DNA from: Polytrichum commune
Lineage: Eukaryota > Streptophyta > Polytrichopsida > Polytrichales > Polytrichaceae
Reading direction: 5' to 3'
Length of the DNA: 64,000 nucleotides
Assembly: GCA_950295325.1 (NCBI GenBank)
Contig: OX485803.1
Span: 62,573,554 to 62,637,553, forward strand
In this document: positions 45,401 through 55,064 of the stretch, in pieces
How the letters are laid out: every line of letters starts with the position of its first letter
Position numbering within the stretch: the stretch's first letter is position 1
The notes under the pieces: generated by a model
What the model saw: only the letters and a program-made list of their open reading frames with translations
What the model was told of the DNA's origin: nothing
Database searches by the model: none
Program-made: the position numbers and the translations under genes

Positions 45401-48400
45401 CTCACTGCAAGGTCTGCTTGAGCCGAAATGTCTCTCTGCAAGAAATGACCTTGTGAGTTCATATAATCGGTATGGAAATTATCTATGTTGGAAGCTCTAA
45501 ATGATTGAATGCATAAAACCATACCTTGTAAAGAAACTTAACGAACACATCCGCGGTCAAGGTGTACCAAGTTGGGCGACTCTCCTTTATCTTCTCGCAT
45601 GCTTTGTAGTCAGATGGCGATATAAGATCCTTGAAGGTGGACAACTCTAACCTCCCAAAAGTGCGGATTCGAAGGAGCTTGGCCGGAATGTTTGCCTTGA
45701 CATAATCATGCTCGGTTGACCTGAGAAAAAATATGTGAGGAACGTGAGCTGAAAAGAATGGAAAAGAATTGAAACAAAAATGAAAAATGAATGAAAAAAA
45801 TGAATGAGCTTACCAATTAATGTCGCTCATGGCATTGAGGAATATACCGGTGTATCCTCTAGGGTCAACAACAATGCAATCCACCGAAATATGCCAACTC
45901 TTGTCATCGGCGTGGTGGTTATTGATGTGTCTCCACCAAGCGGTGAGACGATGATTGCCTTCCCAGACGAAGAACATCTTCCCGGCGAAATGTGCAAGAT
46001 CCGGATCCTCCTTGAGCTTGGCGTCAAATTCTGCGGAGGCCTCTTGCCAGAGAGGGCTCCAAGAGGCCATAATGCCAGGGGGAATGGGGAGGTCCACGGG
46101 AACGTCGTTGAAAGAAGACACGTAAAGAACCCGATCACCCTCTCGGTATCCCATTACAAATTCACATTCCAAGCGCTGCACCTCAACCTCACTGATAGGA
46201 CGGACGAGAGGGAGGGCTCTCAAGCGGCATAAAGGAATGGATAAGCGGGACTTACATGTTGGCTTAATCCGAAGGCGTTGGATAACACCAATGGAGTCCT
46301 CCTTTTGTGATTTCCGAAGCTCAAGCTCACACACCACGGGATCCGTGTCGGCAACTGCTTGAACGGCATCTTCGCTCATTGCGAGAGCCTAACAAAAACA
46401 CAAACAATAAAACCATGCTTAGAAAGCTAGAACTCAAAAAACTTGCTTAACAAATTATTCAACAACTATCCAACTTACCTCTACTTGTAATGGGCCCTGC
46501 GAATTGAGACTCTCAACCTGCACAGCTTCAACTTCAACCGCGGGGGCCGCAAGAACAACATCCTCTCCAGATTGGGGTTGCGATTGCGCAACCTGTGAAG
46601 AGTCCATATCCTAAGAACATGGAGAAAATGAGAATTTCACAAAGAAAAGTCAATAACTTCGTAACTATAAAGAAACAAATCCTCACAAAAACAATACAAG
46701 GCCGAGAGCAAACTACAAATGGAAATGGCCGAATGCTAAGTCAAGTGCTCAACTCTAGCACTAACCTACCTACGAATGAGAGGCCTCGGATCCGAGGCCT
46801 CTTTTCCTACCTCCTCCTTATGCACTACCCAAAAGAAAAAGGCCGAGAGAAATCTTATGTGAACATAGCAGTTTGACTTTTCAAGCACATACATTGTCTC
46901 CAAAATGAGGCCTCGGATCCGAGGCCTCTTCACAAACCTCCTACTCATGTAGTACCCAAAACAAGAAGGCTGAGAGCAATCTTACACGAACATAACATTT
47001 TGATTTTTCTAGCATAAAATTGACACAAACATGAGGCCTCGGATCCGAGGCCTCTTCCCAAAACACATACTTATTCACTTCCCAAAACAAGAAGGCCGAG
47101 AAGATTCGAAAATGAACATAAGATTTTCATTTTTCAAGCACATACCTTGACACAAAAATGAGGCCTCGGATCCGAGGCCTCTTCACAAAGTACCTACTTA
47201 TGCACTACCCAAAACAAGAGGGCCAAGCGCATTCAAAAATGAACATAACATTTTAACTTTTCATGCACATACCTTGACACAAAAATGAGGCCTCGGATCC
47301 GAGGCCTCTTCCGAATGCCCCTCCTTATGAAATACATACTACAGAAAATGGCCGAGAGAATTAAAAAATGAACCTAACATTTTCATTTTTCAAGCACACA
47401 ACCTGACTCAAAAATGAGGCCTCGGATCCGAGGCCTCTTCCAAATGCCCCTCCTTGATGATTTTAAAACCTAACCAATTTACTTGTTACATGGCTCACGG
47501 GTGTTCACCCGTGAGGTTCACATTTGATGATGTTCCAGGGGAGGTCACTCGATTGCCAAGTTGCATCACCAAAATGGGTCAAACTTTTCTCAAATTTTTT
47601 TGGGACGTAGATATACATGATATCTATTACGGAGTAAAATATCATGACCAAATTTGATGACCATATTTTTCTAGAAAACATACCATTTCTACCTAGAATG
47701 ACGCAGAATTCAACTAAAACAATTACTAGAAAAAATGAAGATGACAAAAAATTTCAAAAAAATATACAAAAGATATAATCAATAGTTATGAATATAGAGA
47801 AAAAAAATCATAATTTTTAAAAATATTTGACATGGAGACATCTCCCTGTGATGATGCTAAATCCTACCCAAGTTACCTGTTACATGGCCCACGGGTGTTC
47901 ACCCGTGGGGCACACATTTGATGATGTTAAAACCTAACCAAATTACTTGTTACATGGCCCACGGGTGTTCACCCGTGGGGCACAAGGCAGAGAGCAAGGA
48001 ACCAAAAAAGCAGGAAAGTTGACATTCTATTAGTTTGAGAAATCAAGAACCTCACCTCTCTCAAAACCCTACCTTTCACATACTCAAACTTACACAAATA
48101 GGAGGCTTCGGATCCGAGGCCTCTTCCCCTAGCTGGTTCTTATGCACTACAGAAAACAAGACAAGACCGAGAGCAATTGATGTGCACATAACATTTTGAT
48201 TTTTCAAGCACAAACCTACCCACAAATAAGAGGCCTCGGATCCGAGGCCTCTTCCTATGGCTCCCACTTATGCACTACACAATAGAAGAAATGGCCGATA
48301 GCAAGGAATCAAGAAAGCAAGAAAGTTGACATTCCATTAGTTTGAGAAATCAAGAACCTCGCCTCTCTCAAAACCCTACCTCTCACATACTCAAACTTAC

Positions 48401-51400
48401 ACAAACAAGAGGCCTCGGATCCGAGGCCTCTTCACAAACCTCCTACTCATGTAGTACCCAAAACAAGAAGGCCGAGAGTAATCTTACACGAACATAACAT
48501 TTTGATTTTTCTTAAATAAAATTGACTCAAACATGAGGCCTCGGATCCGAGGCCTCTTCCCAAAACACATACTTATTCACTACCCAAAACAAGAAGGCCA
48601 AGAGCATTCAAAAATGAACATGAGATTTTCATTTTTCAAGCACATACCTTGACACAAAAATGAGGCCTCGGATCCGAGGCCTCTTCACAAAGTACCTACT
48701 TATGCACTACCCAAAACAAGAAGGCCAAGAGCATTCAAAAATGAACATAAGATTTTCATTTTCAAGCACATACCTTGACACAAAAATGAGGCCTCGGATC
48801 CGAGGCCTCTTCACAAAGTACCTACTTATGCACTACCCAAAACAAGAAGGCCAAGAGCATTCAAAAATGAACATAAGATTTTCATTTTTCAAGCACATAC
48901 CTTGACACAAAAATGAGGCCTCGGATCCGAGGCCTCTTCACAAAGTACCTACTTATGCACTACCCAAAACAAGAAGGCCAAGAGCATTCAAAAATGAACA
49001 TAAGATTTTCATTTTTCAAGCACATACCTTGACACAAAAATGAGGCCTCGGATCCGAGGCCTCTTCACAAAGCACCTACTTATGCACTACCCAAAACAAG
49101 AAGGCCAAGAGCATTCAAAAATGAACATAAGATTTTCATTTTTCAAGCACATACCTTGACACAAAAATGAGGCCTCGGATCCGAGGCCTCTTCCGAATGC
49201 CCCTCCTTATGAAATACATACTACAGAAAATGGCCGAGAGAATTCAAAAATGAACCTAACATTTTGATTTTTCAAGCACAAACCTTGACACAAAAAAGAG
49301 GCCTCGGATCCGAGGCCTCTTCCCAAAGCTCCTACTTATGCACTTAACAAAACACATTTCCCCCCCCCCGCAGCTTCAGACCTCCATATCTTCCACGTGT
49401 GGTCTCCAAATCTAACAATCAACCACTCTATCGTCATCTACGTGAAATGTAGATGCCGATGGACACCTCACTTGCCCCATTTGGGCAAAAATCAAGGAAG
49501 TTATGCCTGTTTAAACATTCGCAGTCCCGGGAGCCACTCCCAGGGGACTGCTGATCGAGGGCACTAAAAGGAGGCCTCGGATCCGAGGCCTCATTTTCAA
49601 ACTAGTGTACATACTCAAAAACAAGCAAAGTGCCTCATTCATACAAGCTATACGTTGAATCAAAAAACCTCAAGTGGCCTCGGCTGAGAGGCCTCGGATC
49701 CGAGGGCTCACACACAAAGTAATTTACGTACTCCAAACCAACCATAGTGCCTCATCCGTACACTAGTTTTGGAACACATAAAAGAGGCCTCGGATCCGAG
49801 GCCTCTTCTCCTAGCTTCTACATATGCACTTAACAAAACACATTTCCCCCCCCCGGCAGCTTCAGACCTCTATATCTTCCACGTGTGGTCTCCGAATCTA
49901 ACAATCAACCACTCTATCGTCATCTACGTGAAATGTAGATGCCGATGGACACCTCACTTGCCCCATTTGGGCAAAAATCAAGGAAGTTATGCCTGTTTGA
50001 ACATTCGGAGTCCCGGGAGCCACTCCCTGGGGACTGCTGATCGAGGGCACTAAAAGGAGGCCTCGGATCCGAGGCCTCATTTTCAAACTAGTTTACATAC
50101 TCAAAAACAAGCAAAGTGCCTCATTCATACAAGCTATACGTTGAATCAAAAAACCTCAAGTGGCCTCGGCCGAGAGGCCTCGGATCCGAGGCCTCACACA
50201 CAAACTAGTTTACATACTCAGAACCAACCAAAGTGCCTCATAAAGACATGCCTAACCAAGTTACTTGTTACATGGCCCACGGGCGTTCGCCCGTGGGGCA
50301 CAAGGCAGAGAGCAAGGAATCAAAAATGGAAGAAAGTTGACATTCCATTAGTTTGAGAAATCAAGAACCTCGCCTCTCTCAAAACCCTACCTCTCACATA
50401 CTCAAACTTACACAAATATGAGGCCTCGGATCCGAGGCCTCTTGCCCTAGCTCGTTCTTGTGCACTACACAAAACAAGACAAGGCCGAGAGCAATTGATG
50501 TGCACATAACATTTTGATTTTTCAAGCACAAACCTACCCACAAATAAGAGGCCTCGGATCCGAGGCCTCTTCCTATGGCTCCCACTTATGCACTACACAA
50601 TAGAAGAAATGGCCGAGAGCAAGGAATCAAGAAAGCAAGAAAGTTGACATTCCATTAGTTTGAGAAATCAAGAACCTCACCTCTCTCAAAACCCTACCTC
50701 TCACATACTCAAACTTACACAAATAAGAGGCCTCGGATCCGAGGCCTCTTCCCCTAGCTCCTTCTTATGCACTACACAAAACAAGACAAGGGCGAGAGCA
50801 ATTGATGTGCACATAACATTTTGATTTTTCAAGCACAAACCTACCCACAAATAAGAGGCCTCGGATCCGAGGCCTCTTCCTATGGCTCCCACTTATGCAC
50901 TACACAATAGAAGAAATGGCCGAGAGCAAGGAATCAAGAAAGCAAGAAAGTTGACATTCTAGCTATTAGGTTGAGAAATCAAGAACCTCACCTCCCTCAA
51001 AACCCTACCTCTCACATACTCAAACTTACACAAATATGAGGCCTCGGATCCGAGGCCTCTTGCCCTAGCTCCTTCTTATGCACTACACAAAACGAGACAA
51101 GGCCGAGAGCAATCGATGTGGACAAAACATTTTGATTTTTCAAGCACAAACCTACCCACAAATAAGAGGCCTCGGATCCGAGGCCTCTTCCTATGGCTCC
51201 CACTTATGCACTACACAATAGAAGAAATGGCCGAGAGCAAGGAATCAAGAAAGCAAGAAAGTTGACATTCTATTAGTTTGAGAAATCAAGAACCTCGCCT
51301 CTCTCAAAACCCTACCTCTCACATACTCAAACTTACACAAATAAGAGGCCTCGGATCCGAGGCCTCTTCCCCTAGCTCCTTCTTATGCACTACACAAAAC

Positions 51401-53474
51401 GAGACAAGGCCGAGAGCAATCGATGTGGACAAAACATTTTGATTTTTCAAGCACAAACCTACCCACAAATAAGAGGCCTCGGATCCGAGGCCTCTTCCTA
51501 TGGCTCCCACTTATGCACTACACAATAGAAGAAATGGCCGAGAGCAAGGAATCAAGAAAGCAAGAAAGTTGACATTCCATTAGTTTGAGAAATCAAGAAC
51601 CTCACCTCTCTCAAAACCCTACCTCTCACATACTCAAACTTACACAAATAAGAGGCCTCGGATCCGAGGCCTCTTCCCCTAGCTCCTTCTTATGCACTAC
51701 ACAAAACAAGACAAGGGCGAGAGCAATTGATGTGCACATAACATTTTGATTTTTCAAGCACAAACCTACCCACAAATAAGAGGCCTCGGATCCGAGGCCT
51801 CTTCCTATGGCTCCCACTTATGCACTACACAATAGAAGAAATGGCCGAGAGCAAGGAATCAAGAAAGCAAGAAAGTTGACATTCTATTAGGTTGAGAAAT
51901 CAAGAACCTCACCTCCCTCAAAACCCTACCTCTCACATACTCAAACTTACACAAATAAGAGGCCTCGGATCCGAGGCCTCTTCCCCTAGCTCCTTCTTAT
52001 GCACTACACAAAACAAGACAAGGGCGAGAGCAATTGATGTGCACATAACATTTTGATTTTTCAAGCACAAACCTACCCACAAATAAGAGGCCTCGGATCC
52101 GAGGCCTCTTCCTATGGCTCCCACTTATGCACTACACAATAGAAGAAATGGCCGAGAGCAAGGAATCAAGAAAGCAAGAAAGTTGACATTCTATTAGGTT
52201 GAGAAATCAAGAACCTCACCTCCCTCAAAACCCTACCTCTCACATACTCAAACTTACACAAATATGAGGCCTCGGATCCGAGGCCTCTTGCCCTAGCTCG
52301 TTCTTGTGCACTACACAAAACGAGACAAGGCCGAGAGCAACATGATGTGCACATAACCTTTTGATTTTTCAAGCACAAACATACCTTTCCTAACATGTTC
52401 CTAAACCCAAATCAAGACAAGGCCGAAAGCAAGTCAAGCTGATATTCCAAATACTATGAGAAATCAAGGTGATAGAAAGCAAAAACGTTGGCGAACATAG
52501 CTTGGCCGAGATCCCGACACCTTACCAGAATTTGGAGTATGCCCTCCACTGAAGCCCCTATATTGGCGCCACTATCTTCCGAGGTCCCGTCCTCTGTCGG
52601 CGATATTGGAGTGCTTCTCGAATCTCCGAGGTTTACTTGCGCCATTCCTCTCCCGCGGCCACGCCCTCGCCTTGATGTTTGTTGTGTTCCGCCCGCCTTG
52701 CTTCGCAGAAATCTTGAAGCAGGGGTCACAACATCCACACTTAGGGTTTCTGCGCATGGGTCTCCTCCTTCAGCTCTTTCGCGGCCTCCCAACAAATTTG
52801 ATTTCAGATCTTCCTTTGCCGCTTTCCTCTTGGACGCCTTCATTTTTTCTCTTGCTTGAATCGTTGGTTGTCCCGACATCGGTTCTCGCTCTTCTAACGC
52901 CTTCTCAATTTGTTGTGCTACCTCCTTGTTGTCTTCTTCATAGATATTTCCACTATCTCCACTCCCCCCCTCTTCCTATATTTAAGATAAAACAATGTTT
53001 ATAACAATGATGACAAACCATAATATCTAAAAGAAAAGTTGTTTCACAGTTGAATATGTTCTACCATTTTCATTATGTGCTCAAACAACTGAATATATGG
53101 AGAACCCGAAGAATACGTACGACACTTGTAGAGTTTGTCTCTTCGCGTGAGTCCTCTTGGATGCTGTCGTTTCCCAACTCCTCCACTTCTGCCATTGGTT
53201 GCGCTTTACTTCCGTCCGCCTCTTCTACAATCGGTGATAAATGAAAAGGCCGAATCCCACAGTCTAACCTCCACGAAGGTTTCCGCAGGTCCTTTATGCT
53301 TTGGCTCAAATCCTCGGGCGTCCCACGGCCCTCAATTGGCGCTTTCCTTGCCTGTGACTTTTGTGTCCTCACTGTCTTTCTCTTCTTATCAGTGTAATGT
53401 GTAGACGATCGCCTCCTCTTCTTTTTCTTAGATGGTTCCGTTGTCGGAGGTTGTGAATTGCCTATTTCCTTCAT
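42408..53474 (-). CDS. 13-exon transposon-linked gene: ParB-like plus N6/N4 methyltransferase-like protein
   Basis: Exons by splice signals: 53474-53121, 52975-52526, 46610-46479, 46388-45814, 45720-45525, 45435-45238, 45136-44918, 44836-44595, 44503-43816, 43722-43387, 43280-43023, 42926-42728, 42630-42408. Phases agree at every junction and the stop is TAG. About 1356 residues: a basic nuclear-signal-like run (KKKKRRRSSTHYTDKKRKT), an acidic Ser-rich part, a ParB/sulfiredoxin-like segment (near 320-500), an unrecognised middle, a Pro/Ser-rich basic linker, then a beta-class amino-methyltransferase-like domain. One base is missing (or two extra) in a T8 run in exon 11, so this copy may be inactive or the base call wrong. 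It is divergently paired with the transposase at 53794. Intron 2 is 5.9 kb and holds a palindrome array. No transcript evidence is available. Confidence 0.72.
42728..43722 (-). other. beta-class N6-adenine/N4-cytosine methyltransferase-like domain (exons 10-12)
   Basis: Exon 10 has GLDLLFADIPENLP (DIPE at 43642-43653) followed by a helix and NLYDHGVLVLAHC, as in the DPPY motif IV strand and the next GG-strand of amino-methyltransferases. Exons 11-12 have EKHPV, then NDVIMDWQCGVGGSITACR and HIVALESDP. This matches the KP..l..., D.VLDPF.GSGTT and R..G.E.d signature of motif X/I in the N6_N4 family. Motif IV before motif I is the beta-class order. The catalytic DPPY reads DIPE and DPF reads DWQ, so activity is doubtful. 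The T8 frameshift lies just before motif I. Confidence 0.6.
45814..46388 (-). other. ParB/sulfiredoxin-like segment (exon 4)
   Basis: The exon encodes LPLVRPISEVEVQRLECEFV, a beta-alpha-like start. After a variable insert it has KMFFVWEGNHRLTAWWRHI (GNHR at 45948-45959) followed by WHISVDCIVVDP. ParB-type folds have a helix-strand module ending in a G-x-x-R box before a helix and a following strand, as here. The conserved box, spacing and following strand fit; other ParB boxes are weak. ParB-like domains fused in front of DNA methyltransferases are common in phages and bacteria. The assignment is inference. Confidence 0.5.
47494..47979. repeat. second hairpin family in the array
   Basis: 22-nt hairpins with 10-bp stems and a TT loop at 47494-47515 (arm CTCACGGGTG), 47888-47909 and 47958-47979 (arm CCCACGGGTG). 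A fourth at 50276-50297 has arm CCCACGGGCG. The right arms carry the matching changes. They share the context AAGTTACxTGTTACATGGC. Confidence 0.88.
48535..49319. repeat. sub-array with 126-129-bp period
   Basis: Seven consecutive cores at 48535, 48662, 48788, 48915, 49042, 49169 and 49298 with nearly identical spacers (AAGTACCTACTTATGCACTA). This is local homogenisation, presumably recent unequal exchange. The same period is seen at 46780-47417. Confidence 0.9.
49361..50050. repeat. two captured chromovirus LTR fragments within the palindrome array
   Basis: 49361-49566 and 49846-50050 are diverged copies of about 200 bp of the chromovirus LTR (equivalent to 5335-5540): CAGCTTCAGACC, ATCTACGT..GTAGATGCCGATGG, CACTTGCCCCATTTGGGCAA, GGAAGTTATGCCTGTTT, AGTCCCGGGA. 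They sit 487 bp apart and were duplicated together with neighbouring palindromes. The LTR ends are absent, so these are not solo LTRs. Confidence 0.85.
50420..52287. repeat. higher-order repeat, 128 + 179 bp, six units
   Basis: Core spacing alternates 128, 179, 128, 183, 128, 179, 128, 179, 128, 179, 128, 179, giving a unit of about 307 bp. The long spacer carries about 51 extra bases including AAGTTGACATTC and CAAGAACCTCACC. The repeated 63-codon minus-strand ORFs here are by-products of the repeat. Confidence 0.92.
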
Positions 53475-53793
53475 GTGTTCAACCCTCCCGCAATTCAGAC
53501 CTATTCGCTCTATTTCCTTTCCACAACCTCACCACATCAAACTCACACATTGGAAAGAAAGTGAGCAATCGCATTCTTCTCAGTATATAATTGCAATACC
53601 TCCCGATGGGAGGCGCGCTTTACTATCTGACAACCATCTTTGTAATTAGGGGTATCTTTTTTTAGGATGCCTGACAGTTTTGTCTCCTTCCTGATATTCA
53701 TGCGTATTTGTTTATAACTTCATCGTCATCACCATTCTCCTTCTCTATGCATCTTTGCATCTTTGTTCCTTCACGTTTGCTTTCTCTGCCTTC
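53475..53793. promoter_or_regulatory. divergent promoter region, element copy A
   Basis: 319 bp between the two divergent start codons. The block next to the minus gene (CACAACCTCACCACATCAAA, CACATTGGAAAG) is shared with the second copy at 59215-59250. A TATA-like AGTATATAATTG lies near 53581. About 120 bp more than in copy B is present between TATA and transposase ATG. Confidence 0.6.
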
Positions 53794-55064
53794 ATGGCTT
53801 CCACCTCAATTCTTCCTCCCGTCTCTGAGATGGCCGAACTTCGTTCACATGGCATCGGGGTCCCTATTATATTCCCCATTGGTGCACAAGGTATTGTTGT
53901 TGTCTCGGAGCTTCATCTTAGCATTAGGTTCTCTTTGAAAGCTAGTACAATATGGGTAGAGCGTGAGATCTACCATCCTGATACTGGATTGCTCGTTCAT
54001 ACCTTCCATGAGACCTCCAAGATAACTGACAATGGCAATGTAGTGTGGGAGCTTGGCGCGGGAAAGTATAGGGTTTGTGGTTGGCCAGATTCTCAGATGG
54101 AAGTGTCAACAGAAATCCTTCCTCCTCTTCGATCATCCACTGTTGCCTTTAGCACACCCCCCGTAATAAGCGTCAAGACCGAGCCTGGTGTAGACAACGT
54201 TATAGACTTGTCTGATTCTTCGAGTGAAGATGTACCAGTGTATAAGGTTGCTGTCCATGATTCCCCTCATTTGTTTCCCTTTGCATCCTACATAACGCCT
54301 TCTCCATCTAGCTCTGTCCCTTCAACTCCTTCGGTCCCTACGTCTAAACCTCCTCAAACTATTGTTCAATGTCTTCGTCGTCTTGGCTCTATGCCCGGTA
54401 GTAAGAACGTCCTCAAGAAAATAGATTACGATAAAATCAAAATCCAAGAAGTTAATCACCTTCCCCCTCGTTTCGATGGCACCCAGTTATTTGTCCTCCC
54501 TGCAGCAGAAGTCTCTTCATCTCAAACCAGGGCCAAGTCGTTGGACGGCATAGACAAGCAATATGATGGCCATGTTTGGACTAAGACTCAAACCACCAAC
54601 ATTACAAACGACGTTGGCCTTGCATTTCGTTCCTCTACCTGTGTTGGCCATCTCCAATGCCAAAACCCGAGTTGTGATTACCTTCAACGCGCCCATCGTA
54701 CCTCTAAGGTCAATGACACAGAATTTGAAGGTTTCACTAAAGATCCTTTCCGTCTCTCTGGCATTGTGCCATCCGGATCTACTCTTGTCTGCAGGATCTG
54801 TAAAGAGCCTCCCAAATGCATTGCACTATGCGAGGCCAAAATCTTCTACGTCCATGGGAAGGAGTCATCCCAAAGAGCCTGCATTCATCTCGGTTCTCAT
54901 CAACATCCAGTGAAGGTTGGAGACTGCAGAGACAGTCGGAAGCGTATCAATGCACTTCTTGAGGAGCACGTTGAACGTACGCCTCAAGCCACCCACAGCA
55001 AGATCGTCCTTGAAGCTAGCAAGGACATTGTTGGTGAGTTTCTCCTTTCTGGCGATAATGACAC
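53794..55064 (+). pseudogene. MULE-type transposase, N-terminal part (copy A, truncated)
   Basis: Start chosen at ATG 53794 (MASTSILPPVSEMAELR), which aligns with the second copy's MASSSSVPCLSEMAELR. The 423 codons are open and parallel the first 40% of copy B: an N-terminal beta-rich region, an acidic VIDLSDSSSED stretch, then a Cys/His module (CVGHLQCQNPSC, VCRICKEPPKC, HLGSHQHPVKVGDCRDS) resembling WRKY-GCM1 zinc fingers, and ASKDIVGEFLL. It is cut at 55064 by an LTR-like insertion; the catalytic domain is absent. Similarity to copy B is clear but many residues differ, so this is another subfamily member. Confidence 0.8.

Larger units (their letters stand above)
46780..52287. repeat. array of 34 palindromes of 22 bp in intron 2
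   Basis: The core is a perfect inverted repeat with half-site GAGGCCTCGGA (centre GGATCC, AGGCCT on each side), extending to 26 bp where flanked by AA..TT. Core starts: 46780, 46907, 47033, 47160, 47287, 47417, 48102, 48230, 48409, 48535, 48662, 48788, 48915, 49042, 49169, 49298, 49571, 49688, 49784, 50057, 50174, 50420, 50548, 50727, 50855, 51038, 51166, 51345, 51473, 51652, 51780, 51959, 52087, 52266. Only those at 48102 and 49688 are imperfect. Spacers carry a shared AACAAGA..GGCCGAGAGCA and CATAACATTTTGATTTTTCA text. One more core lies at 58140 in the second element copy. Confidence 0.93.

Noticed and set aside
50394-52124. Six nearly identical 63-codon minus-strand ORFs
   Set aside because: They are direct by-products of the 307-bp higher-order repeat, with no independent coding signal.
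46780-52287. CRISPR-like array (regular short repeat with spacers)
   Set aside because: Spacers are themselves repeated, the setting is a eukaryotic intron and no cas gene is present.
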